From: Halobellus limi
Lineage (GTDB): Archaea; Halobacteriota; Halobacteria; Halobacteriales; Haloferacaceae
Assembly: GCF_004799685.1 (NCBI RefSeq)
Contig: NZ_CP031311.1
Coordinates: forward strand, 1,426,001 to 1,490,000
Reading direction: 5' to 3'
Length of the DNA: 64,000 nt
The translations under genes were made by a program, and so were the position numbers. Below are positions 1 to 9,227 of the stretch, one piece after another. How positions within the stretch are numbered: the first letter of the stretch is position 1; every line of letters starts with the position of its first letter. A model generated the notes under the pieces. The model was not told the origin of the DNA, did no database searches, and saw nothing but the letters and a program-made list of their open reading frames with translations.

Positions 1-487
1 CCTCGCGCTTGTCCTCGATCTTCTCGATGAGTTCGCGCTCGTCCTCCGTCGAGAGGACCTCGGTCTGCTGGCGGAACTCGAGCTGCTCGATCTCCTCTTC
101 GAGCTCCTCGATGTTCTTGCCGTCATCGAGCTCGAGGTCCTCTTTCATCTCCTCGACCTCGTCGAAGAGCTCGTTGGCCTTCGCGTTGAGCTCGTTCCGG
201 CTCTCTTTGTGTTCCTGAACCTTCTCGTTGAGCTCGTCGCGCTTCTCGCGGTGCTCCTGGGCCTCGTCGACCTTCTCGCGAGTCTTTGCGTTCAGATCGT
301 CGCGCTTCGACGCGCGCTCGGAGGCCATCTGGTTCAGCTCGTTTCGTCGATCGCGGAGCTGCCCCGCGATCTTGATGAGCTGGCCCTTCGAGCCGTTCTC
401 GAGCTTCTCGTCGGTAAGCTCGATGTTGTCTGAATCTTTGAGTTCCTGTACGTCGTATTCGGTAAGAACGTCTTGCTGCGTCACCAT
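1..487 (-). CDS. Archaeal coiled-coil protein (COG1340-like), 3' part missing
   Basis: Read on the minus strand from the ATG at 487, the frame stays open to the left edge, so the C-terminus is missing. The visible 162 residues start MVTQQDVLTEYDVQELKDSD and are almost all charged heptad-like sequence (repeated DELNEK, RNELNAK, EELEEEIEQLE blocks), that is, one long coiled coil without a catalytic motif. This matches the abundant haloarchaeal coiled-coil proteins related to COG1340, which are often mislabelled phosphoserine phosphatase. Function is unknown; a structural or scaffolding role is an inference. Codon use is normal for the window. The upstream 340 bases hold inverted repeats but no gene. 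Confidence 0.75.
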   Translation of the reverse strand, partial: MVTQQDVLTEYDVQELKDSDNIELTDEKLENGSKGQLIKIAGQLRDRRNELNQMASERASKRDDLNAKTREKVDEAQEHREKRDELNEKVQEHKESRNELNAKANELFDEVEEMKEDLELDDGKNIEELEEEIEQLEFRQQTEVLSTEDERELIEKIEDKRE

Positions 488-592
488 ACGTAATCAATCC
501 TCGATACCATCACCGCTCCGGACCGTGGCGGCCGCTCGTCGATCGCTGTCAACCGTGGATAAGAATTCCCGATCATTCTGCGTGCTGTGCCG

Positions 593-615
593 CCGGAACG
601 CCGGAGGCGTTCTGG
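593..615. repeat. Short hairpin in the intergenic region
   Basis: CCGGAACGCC (593-602) and GGCGTTCTGG (606-615) pair over ten positions with one G-T pair and a 3-nt loop. It lies 106 bases upstream of the coiled-coil gene start and points into a gene-free stretch (488-826). Similar small hairpins occur at the ends of IS200/IS605-type elements, but no transposase is nearby. Confidence 0.5.
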
Positions 616-666
616 TACCTACACATTGACCGCTACCATATATAAATCTGCCGGAGGGTCGAGCGG

Positions 667-716
667 CTGTAAATCACTCGCACACACCGCCTACGGCTCG
701 TGTGAGTGATTCACAG
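667..716. repeat. Interrupted 16-bp inverted repeat between two TATA-like boxes
   Basis: CTGTAAATCACTCGCA (667-682) and the complement of 701-716 (CTGTGAATCACTCACA) agree at 14 of 16 positions, with an 18-nt spacer. TATATAAAT motifs lie on either side, near 639-647 and 730-738. The second could drive the DUF371 gene with a 60-nt leader. The arrangement fits an operator, or a remnant of a small non-autonomous mobile element. No reading frame is present, so the choice stays open. Confidence 0.5.
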
Positions 717-826
717 TGCTCCGGAGTAGTATATAAATAAAAGTGGTACTGTGTCACACACGAGAGGCGAACCCGGCCGAGGACGGAGACCGAGCGACAC
801 TTACCGCCGCACCGGCGACTACGGGT

Positions 827-1276
827 ATGCGAGAGCGAGAGGTCGTCCACGCGCGCGGCCACGAGAATGTGTCGGCCGAACACGCGAGCACGTTCGAGGT
901 AACGACCGACGACTGGCTCACCCCCGCCGGCGACTGCATTCTCGCCGTGGAGGCGGACCGGACGCCCGCCGACTTCGACGCCGCGTTCGTCGAGGCCTGC
1001 CGCGACCCCGACGCGACGGTCACGGCGACGATCGCGGCGACGACCGACGACGGCGAGACCCACGAGCAGACAGTCACCGGCCGGGGGCATCCGGACCTCA
1101 CCTTCGAGAACGAGCGGAGCCACGTGGGTCGGACAAGCGAGTACGTGGACGACCGGACGGTGCTCGTCGACGCCGACGCGGCCGCGGCGGATCTGGATCG
1201 CGACCTAGTGGAAGCGCTCGCCGACGGCGCGTCGGTTCGCTTCGAGTTGGTCGTCGAGGCCGGCCCGGCGGAGTGA
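827..1276 (+). CDS. DUF371 family protein
   Basis: A 149-residue cytosolic archaeal protein. The family signature is visible at the N-terminus: ARGHENVSAEHASTFEVTTD followed by LTPAGDCILAV, matching the GHpN..H.tT.E and gDCI core of DUF371. The start at 827 was chosen because family homology begins at MREREVVHARG; in-frame upstream codons encode no family-like sequence. A TATA-like element lies about 90 bases upstream. DUF371 proteins are widespread in archaea and have no established function. The next gene (endonuclease III) follows after 64 bases on the same strand. Confidence 0.8.
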   Translation: MREREVVHARGHENVSAEHASTFEVTTDDWLTPAGDCILAVEADRTPADFDAAFVEACRDPDATVTATIAATTDDGETHEQTVTGRGHPDLTFENERSHVGRTSEYVDDRTVLVDADAAAADLDRDLVEALADGASVRFELVVEAGPAE

Positions 1277-1340
1277 TAGGGGTTATCCTCGCCGGCCGGC
1301 GGGCCGACGGCTTTTTTCGCTTACCGACGAACGTCGCGGT

Positions 1341-2201
1341 ATGGCCGAGGAACCGACCGAAAACATCAGCGGCGGCGACGACGGGAGCGCCGCCGCGGCC
1401 TTCGAGGCGGGCGACGCGGGAACGCGCGCCGAGGCGGTCGTCGACGAACTCGGCGACCTGTACTGGCAGAAGACCTACGGCGGCAAGGACGCCTTCGAGT
1501 CGCTGGTGCGGACGATCCTCTCGCAGAACACGTCGGACGTCGCCAGCCAGCCCGCCCACGACGCGCTGATGGAGCGCTACGGACCGGAGGGGAGCGACGA
1601 CGACGCGGCGGGCGGGGGAGCGGACGGCGGCGGCACCGCGGACGACCGCGACCTCGCGGCCGCCCTCGCCGACGCCGAGCAGTCCGAACTCGCCGAGACC
1701 ATCTCCTCGGCGGGGCTGTACAACCAGAAATCGGAGATGATCGTCGGCGCGGCCGAACGGATCCGAGAGGAGTACGGCGGCCGGGCGGGGTTCGACGAGT
1801 TCGTCCGAACGGAGGAACCGAGCGAGGTCCGGGAGGCGCTCTTGGACATCCACGGCGTCGGGCCGAAGACCGCCGACTGCGTCCTCCTGTTCGCCGGCGG
1901 CCGGGACGGCGTCTTCCCCGTCGACACGCACGTCCACCGCATCGCCCGCCGGATGGGACTCGCGCCCGCGGACGCCGACCACGAGACGGTCCGCGAGCAC
2001 CTCGAAGCCGACGTGTCGGGCGAGAAGTGCGGCTTCGGACACACGGCGATGATCCAGTTCGGGCGGGAGTACTGCACCGCCCGCAAACCCGCCTGTCTCG
2101 ACGGACCGGAGGCGTGTCCGCTGTACGATCTCTGCGACCGCGTCGGCGTCGACGAGGTCGGCGAGTCAGTCGTCGATCCGGCGGAGGCGGCGGGCGAGTG
2201 A
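1341..2201 (+). CDS. nth: Endonuclease III (HhH-GPD DNA glycosylase/AP lyase)
   Basis: A 286-residue base-excision-repair enzyme that removes oxidised pyrimidines and nicks at the abasic site. It has the HhH motif HGVGPKTADCVLL (about residues 170-182) with the catalytic lysine, the catalytic aspartate in PVDTHVHR (about 193), and a C-terminal four-cysteine iron-sulphur loop (about 244-264). The cysteine spacing reads C-X6-C-X6-C-X5-C rather than the bacterial C-X6-C-X2-C-X5-C, which I believe is a haloarchaeal variant. A low-complexity Gly/Asp insertion sits near residues 85-105, and an acidic Ala-rich tail (about 1-35) precedes the domain. It converges with the VOC gene 7 bases downstream. 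Confidence 0.93.
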   Translation: MAEEPTENISGGDDGSAAAAFEAGDAGTRAEAVVDELGDLYWQKTYGGKDAFESLVRTILSQNTSDVASQPAHDALMERYGPEGSDDDAAGGGADGGGTADDRDLAAALADAEQSELAETISSAGLYNQKSEMIVGAAERIREEYGGRAGFDEFVRTEEPSEVREALLDIHGVGPKTADCVLLFAGGRDGVFPVDTHVHRIARRMGLAPADADHETVREHLEADVSGEKCGFGHTAMIQFGREYCTARKPACLDGPEACPLYDLCDRVGVDEVGESVVDPAEAAGE

Positions 2202-2208
2202 GGCCGCT

Positions 2209-2703
2209 TCACTCGTTCGCGTAGATCCGCGCCGCCTCCTCGCCCGCCTCGGGCCACTCCACGTCGGTCCGCTTCACCAGGTTCCGCACGACCGACCCGT
2301 CGAGGGCGTCGGCGTCGGGGGCGTTCACCTCGACGAGGTTCCCCGCCGGGTCCCGGACGTAGCACTGGACCTCGCCCGAGGGGAGCACGTACACCGGCGG
2401 GTGGCCGTCCGCGTCGACCTCGATCTGCGGGAGGGCCTCGATCTCGGCGCTCTCGTGCTCGCGGATCGACCGATAGACCGCCTCGAAGTCGTCGACGTGG
2501 AGCGCGTGGTGGTTGAACGCCGGCGGGTCGTCGTCGCGTTCGACGAGGTGCAATTGGAGGTCCCCGCACCCCAGCCACTGGATCCGCTCGTCGAAGGCGG
2601 GGGTGCGGATCCGCTCCATCCCGAAGACCGAGGCGTAGAAGTCGACCGACTCTTCGAGGTCCGCCGCGACGATGCTGACGTGGGTGTACCGCGATTCGAC
2701 CAT
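2209..2703 (-). CDS. VOC superfamily protein (glyoxalase/bleomycin-resistance fold)
   Basis: A 164-residue protein with two beta-alpha-beta-beta-beta VOC modules: YTHVSIVAADLEESVDFYAS at the N-terminus and HHALHVDDFEAVYRSI followed by CYVRDPAGNLVEVN. Metal-ligand candidates are the first-module His, the second-module His and the Glu of NLVEVN. The substrate cannot be told from sequence; glyoxalase I or a dioxygenase-like role are both possible. A methylglyoxal synthase lies 4 kb away but is not linked. A minus-strand TATA-like box (CTTTATG, 2729-2735) sits about 28 nt upstream of the ATG, so a leaderless transcript is likely. Confidence 0.85.
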   Translation of the reverse strand: MVESRYTHVSIVAADLEESVDFYASVFGMERIRTPAFDERIQWLGCGDLQLHLVERDDDPPAFNHHALHVDDFEAVYRSIREHESAEIEALPQIEVDADGHPPVYVLPSGEVQCYVRDPAGNLVEVNAPDADALDGSVVRNLVKRTDVEWPEAGEEAARIYANE

Positions 2704-2821
2704 ACTGCGAGCACCCGCAGCGGAGGAACATAAAGCCGCTCGCGTCGCGGGACGGGTCGGACGAGTGGCCGAGAGCGACGGTCCAGGCGTTTCTGCGGCC
2801 GACAGGGCGAGTCGGGACCGC

Positions 2822-2861
2822 CTCCGCGACCGACGCTATCGCTCCGCGACCGACGCTATCG
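2822..2861. repeat. 20-bp perfect tandem duplication
   Basis: CTCCGCGACCGACGCTATCG occurs twice back to back (2822-2841 and 2842-2861), ending 29 bases before the GTG start of the CARDB protein. Because it lies in the promoter zone it could tune spacing, or be a simple slippage event. Confidence 0.9.
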
Positions 2862-2890
2862 TTTAGTGTCGCCGACGTGTACGCCGGTGT

Positions 2891-4078
2891 GTGAACTGGT
2901 CCCCCTCGACTCGACTGCTCGTCGCCCTCCTCGTCATCCTCGGCGGTGTCGGAGCCGTCGGGACGACCGCGACGGCGGCGAACCCGGCCGTACAGCTCTC
3001 CTCGGTGTCGGTCTCCCCCGAGGATCCGAACACCGGCGAACGGGTCACGATCGACGCGACGATCTCGAACCTGGAGAACAGCGACACGACCGTCGAAGTG
3101 CGGGACGTCTACGTCCGAACGCCCGGCACCACCGACGAGTACGCCCGCCTCGAGGAGGTCGGCTCGATCGCACCGGGCGGGTCGCTCTCGATCCCCATCT
3201 CGACCACGTTCGAGTCCGCCGGCGAGAAACGGCTCAACGTCAACGTGGTCGTCCAGGACGAGGACGGCGACTACCACCGTTACACGTACCCGGTGTACGT
3301 CGACGTGACAGAACCCAACGTGCGAGCGGACCTGTCCTCGCGGACGGACGCGGACTCGGGCACGACGTCGGTCTCGCTGACGAACTTCGGCAACGCCGAC
3401 CTCTCCGACGTCGAGATCACCGCCCGCGTCGGCGGCGAGGTCGTCGCGCGGAACTTCCTGTTCGACGTCGCGCCGGAGTCGAACCGGACGACCACCTTCG
3501 ACACCGACGACTACGCCTCGGAGACCGTCCGGTTCGTCGCCACCTACGACGCGGCCGGCGAGAGCCACGAGACGACGCTCTCGGTGGAACTGGACGACCG
3601 GACGGAGATCCCCGGCGAGATCCGACTCACCGCCGTCGAGACCACGCGGACCGGGTCCGGCGTGACGATCGAGGGCGACGCCGCGAACCTCGGCGGCACC
3701 GACGCCGAATCGGTCCTCGTGAGCGTCGGCGACGCCGACGGCGTGCGCCCGGCCTCGCCCTCCGGGGAGTACTTCATCGGCGCGATCGACGCCAGCGAGT
3801 TCGCGACGTTCGAGCTGACGGCGGCGGCCGATCAGAACGCGTCGTCAGTGCCCGTCGAGATCGCGTACATCGTCGACAACGAGCGCGTGACGACCACACA
3901 GCGGGTCTCGATCGACGGCGATTCGCCGTCGAGCGGCGTCGATCCGGCGGCCGGAAGCGGTGACCGGCGGCCCGGCGGTGGCCCCGGTGACTCCGGCGGC
4001 CTCCAGCTGACGGTCATCGGCGGCGTCGCGGTCGTCGTCCTCGTGGTCGGCGCCGGCGTCTACCTGTGGCGCAGATGA
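2891..4078 (+). CDS. Secreted CARDB-domain surface protein of an ABC export locus
   Basis: A 395-residue protein beginning with GTG, followed by a Sec-type signal peptide (hydrophobic run LLVALLVILGGVGAVGTTATA). The exported part is made of Ig-like CARDB/COG1361-type modules (for example SVSPEDPNTGERVTIDATIS and SVSLTNFGNADLSDVEITAR). It ends with a Pro/Gly/Ser linker and one membrane helix followed by LWRR, so it is anchored with the bulk outside. The stop overlaps the ATPase start as ATGA, giving a translationally coupled trio with the ATPase and permease. An accessory or periplasmic-adaptor-like role for the exporter is inferred from context. Confidence 0.8.
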   Translation: MNWSPSTRLLVALLVILGGVGAVGTTATAANPAVQLSSVSVSPEDPNTGERVTIDATISNLENSDTTVEVRDVYVRTPGTTDEYARLEEVGSIAPGGSLSIPISTTFESAGEKRLNVNVVVQDEDGDYHRYTYPVYVDVTEPNVRADLSSRTDADSGTTSVSLTNFGNADLSDVEITARVGGEVVARNFLFDVAPESNRTTTFDTDDYASETVRFVATYDAAGESHETTLSVELDDRTEIPGEIRLTAVETTRTGSGVTIEGDAANLGGTDAESVLVSVGDADGVRPASPSGEYFIGAIDASEFATFELTAAADQNASSVPVEIAYIVDNERVTTTQRVSIDGDSPSSGVDPAAGSGDRRPGGGPGDSGGLQLTVIGGVAVVVLVVGAGVYLWRR

Positions 4079-4740
4079 CGGTCGTCGAACTCGAGGACGC
4101 GGTGAAGCGGTACCGGAGCGGCGAACAGACCATCGAGGCGCTGAAGGGCGTCGACTTCGCCGCCGAGCGCGGCGAGATGGTCACGGTGATCGGCCCCTCC
4201 GGGTCGGGCAAGAGCACGATGCTCAACCTGGTCGGACTGCTCGACACGCCGACCGAAGGGACCGTCAGGGTCGACGGCCGCGACGTGACGGACTTCACCG
4301 AGGACGAACTCACCGAGGAGCGCCGCTCGGGAATCGGCTTCGTCTTCCAGGCGTTCCACCTGCTGCCGATGCTCACCGCGACCGAGAACGTGGAGCTCCC
4401 GTCGATGTGGGACACCTCGCGGGACCGTCGCGACCGGGCGGTGGACTTGCTGCGGCGGGTGGGCCTCGGCGACAGGCTGGATCACACGCCGAGTCAGCTC
4501 TCGGGCGGGCAGCAGCAGCGCGTCGCCATCGCGCGGGCGCTGATCAACGAGCCGAAGGTCCTGCTCGCGGACGAGCCGACCGGGAACCTGGATCAGGACA
4601 CCGGGCGCACGATCCTCGACGAACTGACGCGGCTCAAAGCCGAGGAGGGAATCGCCATCGTCGCGGTGACCCACGACGAGCAGCTTCTGGACTACGCCGA
4701 CCGGGTCGTTCGCCTCGTCGACGGGGTGATCCAGGAGTGA
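4075..4740 (+). CDS. ABC transporter ATP-binding protein, MacB/LolD type
   Basis: A 221-residue nucleotide-binding subunit. Walker [11 protein letters not shown]-loop VFQAFHLLP, signature LSGGQQQR, Walker [13 protein letters not shown] and the H-loop VAVTHDE are all intact, and the DEPTGNLD form is typical of the MacB/LolD/FtsE group. The ATG at 4075 is preferred over the in-frame GTG at 4066 because it forms the ATGA overlap with the upstream stop. Its own stop overlaps the permease GTG (GTGA at 4737-4740). It energises the downstream FtsX-like permease at the inner face of the membrane. Cargo is unknown. Confidence 0.93.
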   Translation: MTVVELEDAVKRYRSGEQTIEALKGVDFAAERGEMVTVIGPSGSGKSTMLNLVGLLDTPTEGTVRVDGRDVTDFTEDELTEERRSGIGFVFQAFHLLPMLTATENVELPSMWDTSRDRRDRAVDLLRRVGLGDRLDHTPSQLSGGQQQRVAIARALINEPKVLLADEPTGNLDQDTGRTILDELTRLKAEEGIAIVAVTHDEQLLDYADRVVRLVDGVIQE

Positions 4741-5879
4741 GCGTCACCGACCTGCTGTGGCGGTTCCCCAGCGTGCAGATGGCCTGGCGGAACCTCGGGC
4801 GCAACCGGGTCCGGACGGCGCTCGCGGCGCTCGGGATCATCATCGGCGTCGTCGCCATCTCCTCGCTCGGGATCGCCGGCGTCGCCCTCCAGCAGCAGGC
4901 GACGACCGACCTCGGGAGCCTCACGAACGAGGTGTCGGTCTCCTCGGGGACCGACAGCACGACCGACGGGGTGACCGACGATCAGGTCGAGGAGATCCGG
5001 AGCCTCGCGGGTGACGCGGCCGTCGTCCCGCAGAAGTCGAACGCGACGACGCTCTCGGCGCGCGACGGCAGCGAGGCGTTCGTGAGCGTGACCGCGGTGA
5101 CGCGAGCGAGCGCGCTGTACACGGTCTCCGCCGGCGACAGCCCCGATCGGCTGGAGTCGGGAGCGCTTCTCACCGCCGGCACGGCGGAACGGCTCGGAAT
5201 CGAACTCGGCGACCCCGTCGAGTACGACGGACGGCTCTACCGCGTCCGGGGGCTGGTCGAGTCCTCCACCGGATTCGGCGGCGGGAGCGAACTCGTGGTC
5301 CCGCTGTCGGCACTCGCAGCGCAGGAGCACTACGACACGGTCACGGTCGTCGCCGCCGACGGCGACGAGGCCCAGGCGATCGCCGATCGGCTCGAAGCCC
5401 GGTTCAACGAGGGCGACGAGGAGGTGCTGAGCGTCACCAGTTTCGCGAGCACGCAGGAGAGCATCGACTCGTTCCTGAACACGCTCAACCTCGCGCTCCT
5501 GGGAATCGGCTCCATCTCGCTCGTCGTCGCCAGCGTCGCGATCCTCAACGTGATGCTGATGAGCACGATCGAGCGCCGCGGCGAGATCGGCGTGCTCCGC
5601 GCGGTGGGGATCAGACGCGGGGAGGTGCTCCGGATGATACTCGCCGAAGCCGCGTTCCTCGGCGTCGGCGGCGGCGTCGTCGGCGCGGCCGCGTCACTCG
5701 GCGTCGGCCTCGTCATCTTCCAGGTGCTGTCGGGGGACCCGCTCCTCGTCTTCGGGTGGCCGAGCGTCCGGTACCTCCTGCTCGGGTTCGGGTTCGCCGT
5801 CGTGGCGAGCCTGCTGAGCGGGATCTACCCCGCCTGGAAGGCGGCGAACGACCCGCCCGTCGAGGCGCTCAGGGGGTGA
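4737..5879 (+). CDS. ABC transporter permease, FtsX/MacB family
   Basis: A 380-residue permease with the MacB topology: N-terminal helix (TALAALGIIIGVVAISSLGI), a large extracellular MacB_PCD domain (about residues 45-240), then three helices including SISLVVASVAILNVMLMSTI, ERRGEIGVLRAVG and a final GIYPAWKAANDPPVEALRG tail. The GTG start overlaps the ATPase stop. These proteins work as mechanotransmitters for export or lipid/peptide handling rather than as conventional importers. The locus includes a CARDB surface protein in place of the bacterial MacA adaptor, which suggests an archaeal version with a different extracellular partner. Confidence 0.92.
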   Translation: MSVTDLLWRFPSVQMAWRNLGRNRVRTALAALGIIIGVVAISSLGIAGVALQQQATTDLGSLTNEVSVSSGTDSTTDGVTDDQVEEIRSLAGDAAVVPQKSNATTLSARDGSEAFVSVTAVTRASALYTVSAGDSPDRLESGALLTAGTAERLGIELGDPVEYDGRLYRVRGLVESSTGFGGGSELVVPLSALAAQEHYDTVTVVAADGDEAQAIADRLEARFNEGDEEVLSVTSFASTQESIDSFLNTLNLALLGIGSISLVVASVAILNVMLMSTIERRGEIGVLRAVGIRRGEVLRMILAEAAFLGVGGGVVGAAASLGVGLVIFQVLSGDPLLVFGWPSVRYLLLGFGFAVVASLLSGIYPAWKAANDPPVEALRG

Positions 5880-5931
5880 GATCGCCGTCGGTGGCTCGTC
5901 GCTGCGAATCGCCGTTGCGAACCGGCCGCCG

Positions 5932-6417
5932 TCAGCAGCCGCGGGTCTCGACCCCGGAGACCGGACCGCCGGTCGGTTCGTACGTCGAGTCGTCGACGGC
6001 GTCGGAGAACATCGGCAGCGACAACCGGTAGTCGAAGAGGATCGCGAAGGCGTCCCAGACGGCGGCGGGTGAGATCCCCTCGGGAGTTCCGTCGAGGACG
6101 ACGCCGGTCCGGAGTTCGATCACGTCGCTGTCGAGGGCGACGCCGCGGGCTTCCAGCCCGAGCGCGCTCGGCGGCGACGGGTCCGTGAACAGCGAGGTGT
6201 GCACGGTCACGTCGATGTGTGGATTGCCGTCGCCGACCGTGAGGTCGTGTCCGCCGGCCGGGAAACACCGCCGCTCGTCGGCGTCCGGGGCGGCTCCGCC
6301 ACCCCCGTCTCCGTCCGACTGCGCCGCCGCCGGCGGGACGGCGGCGACGACGAGCGAGCAGACGAGGGCGACGACGACGAGCCGGGCGAGGGCGGACGTA
6401 CCGCGACGGCGACTCAT
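5932..6417 (-). CDS. Uncharacterised secreted haloarchaeal protein
   Basis: A 161-residue protein I do not recognise with certainty. It has a twin-arginine-poor, Sec-like signal (ARLVVVALVCSLVVAAVPPAAA) with cleavage likely near residue 32, an acidic Gly/Asp linker, and a mature part with two cysteines (one in ERRCFPAGG, one as the last residue) that could form a disulphide. There is no second hydrophobic segment, so it is probably released or peripheral. It lies tail-to-tail with the ABC permease and 46 bases downstream of methylglyoxal synthase coordinates on the same strand. A DUF7332-like family assignment is only a recollection. Confidence 0.7.
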   Translation of the reverse strand: MSRRRGTSALARLVVVALVCSLVVAAVPPAAAQSDGDGGGGAAPDADERRCFPAGGHDLTVGDGNPHIDVTVHTSLFTDPSPPSALGLEARGVALDSDVIELRTGVVLDGTPEGISPAAVWDAFAILFDYRLSLPMFSDAVDDSTYEPTGGPVSGVETRGC

Positions 6418-6463
6418 ACGGGGGCGTTTCGACGGGACGGGATTAAGTCCCGCGGCGAAATTC

Positions 6464-6934
6464 TCAGCGCTGAGACTCCGAGGCGTCGTCGCCGTCCGGG
6501 GACTCGCGGCGCTCCGGACGATCGTCGACGGGCGCTTCCCGAGATTCCGGTCGATCTCCGCCGTCGAGCACGCGCACGAGTTCGTCGAGGACGGCGTCGG
6601 CGCTGGCGAGGTTCGTCGCCAGCGGGATCGAGTGGACGTCGCAGAGGCGAAGGAGCGCGCTGATGTCCGGTTCGTGCGGCTGCGCCGTCAGGGGGTCCCG
6701 GAGGAAGATCACGCCGTCGCAGTTCCCGTCGGCGATCTCCGCGCCGATCTGCATATCGCCCCCGATGGGCCCGGACTGCTTCCGTTCGACGTCGAGGCCG
6801 GTCGACTCCCGCAGTCGCTTGCCGGTCGTCCCCGTCGCCATCAGGTCGAACCGCTCGAGGTCGTCGAGCCTGCTCTCCGCGAACTCGATGATGTCGGGCT
6901 TCTTCTCGTCGTGGGCGATCAGCGCGAGACGCAT
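6464..6934 (-). CDS. mgsA: Methylglyoxal synthase
   Basis: A 156-residue enzyme converting dihydroxyacetone phosphate to methylglyoxal and phosphate. The diagnostic stretches are present: [12 protein letters not shown] at the N-terminus, [11 protein letters not shown] (phosphate-binding) and [17 protein letters not shown] with the catalytic aspartate, then [15 protein letters not shown] and LATNLASAD. The start at 6934 puts ALIAHDEK at residue 4, as in bacterial MgsA. A charged tail of about 30 residues follows the fold. In haloarchaea the methylglyoxal bypass links glycerol/DHAP metabolism to pyruvate. It lies 104 bases downstream of aCPSF1 on the same strand. Confidence 0.94.
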   Translation of the reverse strand: MRLALIAHDEKKPDIIEFAESRLDDLERFDLMATGTTGKRLRESTGLDVERKQSGPIGGDMQIGAEIADGNCDGVIFLRDPLTAQPHEPDISALLRLCDVHSIPLATNLASADAVLDELVRVLDGGDRPESREAPVDDRPERRESPDGDDASESQR

Positions 6935-7038
6935 ACGGCTACTGTCGTCGCACTCGGGTAAGAAGGTTCGTCGGCGTCCTGCGGGATGCGAGACGGGATC
7001 GGCGCACCGGTCTCCCGGCGGGACCGAACCGTTCGCAG

Positions 7039-8955
7039 TCAGCGGAACCGGAACGTTTCGAGGTTCTTCGGGGTGAACGTCCGGAGGTGGTACTCGTGGT
7101 ACAGCCCGGAGGAGAGGTCCTGGACGGCGCGTTCGTCGCCGTCGACGCAGAGGATCTTTTCGGGGCGAGGGTTCATCGTCTTCACGAAGTTCTCGAGGCC
7201 CTGCCGGTCGGCGTGTCCGGAGAAGCCGTCGAAGGTGTCCACGTCCGCCTCCAGGCGGATCGACTCCGAGCGGCCGACGCCGTCGTCGATCGGGACCTCC
7301 TCGAGACCGTTCTCGATGCGGCGGCCGAGCGTCCCCTGCGCCTGGTAGTCGACGAAGACGAGCCGTGAATTGGGGTCGGGGCCGGCGTGGCGGAGCCACG
7401 AGGTGATCGGTCCACCCGTGACCATCTCGGCGGGCGCGAGGACGATCGCGGGGTCCCTCTCGACGATCTCCCGACGCTCGTCGTCGTCGCCGTCGAACTG
7501 CGAGAACGCGTCGGCGAGGAACGGGTTGTCCTCCTCGCCGAAGATGCGGTCGCGGAGGTCCGAGCGGAGGTACTCGGGGTACGTGGTGTGGACCGCGGTC
7601 GCCTCCCAGATCATCCCGTCGAGGTGGACGGGCATACTCGGGATCTCCCCCTCGCGCATCGCCTCTTCGAGCACGAGCATCAGCTCCTGTGCGCGGCCCA
7701 CCGCGGAGGTCGGAACGACGACCGTGCCGCCGCGGTCGTGCGTCTCGTTGATCGCCTCGACGAGCTTTCGCTCGGAGTCCTCCTGGTCTGTCTGATAGTC
7801 GTTTCGACCGCCGTAGGTCGACTCTAACACGAGCGTCTCGACGCGCGGGAAGTCGTTGACCGCGCCGTCGAACAGTCTCGTCTCCCCGTAGTGGACGTCG
7901 CCGGAGAAGGCGACGTTGTAGAGGCCGTCGCCGATGTGGAAGTGCGCGATCGCCGATCCCAGCGCGTGCCCGGCGTTGTGGAGCGTCAGTTTGACGTCCG
8001 GCGCGATGTCGGTGACGTCGCCGTACTCGATGGGGATGGCGTGTTTGATCGCCTCGCGGACCATCTCCGGGTCGTAGGGCGGCGACCGTCCCTCCGTGCG
8101 CTCCACGTCGAGGTAGTCGAGTTGGAGCAGTCCCATCAGGTCCCGCGTGGGTTCGGTCGTGTAGACCGGGCCGTCGTAGCCGTGCTTGTAGAGCAGCGGA
8201 ATCAGCGCGGAGTGATCGAGGTGCGCGTGCGTGAGAATGACCGCGTCCAGGGAGTTCGCGCCGGCGCCGAGCGCCTCCGGGATGTCCATATACGGCGGCT
8301 CGCCGGTCCCCGGCTTCTCGCCGCAGTCGACCAGGACTCGCGTCTCCGCCGTCGAGAGGATGAACGACGACCGCCCGACCTCCCGGCAGGAGCCGAGCAT
8401 CGTGATCCGGACCCACTGCTCGTTGGCGAGTTCCTCGCGGTGGATCTGTCGGCCGACGCGTTCGAGGATCTGTCGGCGGTCCTCGCGCTCCTGCTTGAGG
8501 AAGTCCCGGACGTTCGACACCGTCGAAGATTCGATCGGCGGCGTCCGAACCACCTCGGGCGTCCAGCCGACCTCCCGGGTGATCTCCCGGAGGGTCTCGC
8601 CGTTGCGGCCGATGACCACTCCGGGTTTGTCGGCCTGGATGACGACCTCGCCGGTGTCCTCGTGGAAGTCGAGGTCGGTGACGCCGGCCTCCTCGGGGAT
8701 CACCTCGAGGATCCGGTCTCTGGCCCGCTCGGGCGGCGACAGCGCCACGGGGTCCGGACGGACGGTGATCCGCTTGCGGAGTTTGCCCGCGAGGTCGCGA
8801 ACCAGGTCCCCGTTCCGGGCGAACCGCTTCGGGTCACGCGTGTAGATGACCAGTTCCGGACCCTCGTAAGTGACGTCCGACACCGAGATGTCGGCCGGCA
8901 GCTCCGATTTGATCTCTGCTTTCAACTCCTCGAGTTGCGTGTCTACTGAACTCAT
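7039..8955 (-). CDS. aCPSF1: KH-domain beta-CASP ribonuclease (transcription-termination nuclease)
   Basis: A 638-residue beta-CASP metallo-beta-lactamase nuclease. Two N-terminal KH-like domains (about residues 1-180, including [18 protein letters not shown]) precede the MBL core with [10 protein letters not shown], the zinc motif [15 protein letters not shown] (about 240), FSGDVHYG, and the beta-CASP region ending in [10 protein letters not shown]. The family (FttA/aCPSF1) cleaves pre-mRNA behind archaeal RNA polymerase and causes transcription termination. The start at 8955 gives [20 protein letters not shown], matching family length; the open frame upstream is not conserved. It is divergent from the 9228 gene. 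Confidence 0.95.
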   Translation of the reverse strand: MSSVDTQLEELKAEIKSELPADISVSDVTYEGPELVIYTRDPKRFARNGDLVRDLAGKLRKRITVRPDPVALSPPERARDRILEVIPEEAGVTDLDFHEDTGEVVIQADKPGVVIGRNGETLREITREVGWTPEVVRTPPIESSTVSNVRDFLKQEREDRRQILERVGRQIHREELANEQWVRITMLGSCREVGRSSFILSTAETRVLVDCGEKPGTGEPPYMDIPEALGAGANSLDAVILTHAHLDHSALIPLLYKHGYDGPVYTTEPTRDLMGLLQLDYLDVERTEGRSPPYDPEMVREAIKHAIPIEYGDVTDIAPDVKLTLHNAGHALGSAIAHFHIGDGLYNVAFSGDVHYGETRLFDGAVNDFPRVETLVLESTYGGRNDYQTDQEDSERKLVEAINETHDRGGTVVVPTSAVGRAQELMLVLEEAMREGEIPSMPVHLDGMIWEATAVHTTYPEYLRSDLRDRIFGEEDNPFLADAFSQFDGDDDERREIVERDPAIVLAPAEMVTGGPITSWLRHAGPDPNSRLVFVDYQAQGTLGRRIENGLEEVPIDDGVGRSESIRLEADVDTFDGFSGHADRQGLENFVKTMNPRPEKILCVDGDERAVQDLSSGLYHEYHLRTFTPKNLETFRFR

Positions 8956-9227
8956 AACTGAGAGCGTCCCGTCGTGATCGCCGACGACAGCTGATTGGTC
9001 GGGGTACCCAGCCCCCGCAGCGGACCCGCCAGTTCGAACACTCCGTCGACGCGGGGGAACGGCGATGTCGCGTGAGAGAGCATAGGACGAACGTCGTACG
9101 TGTCGAACGACTATGTCTGCGGTCCTGGCTGCTGAGAGGCAGGGAGAACCCGCTTGGAGCGAAGTAGATCCGCCTCCGTATAAAAGCCTTCGCAAAACCG
9201 AAACCGCGACGGCGCGTGAGCGCCCGT

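Noticed and set aside
2073-2140. Endonuclease III with a damaged iron-sulphur site
   Set aside because: The C-X6-C-X6-C-X5-C spacing differs from the bacterial one, but all four cysteines are present and I believe this is normal for haloarchaeal enzymes.
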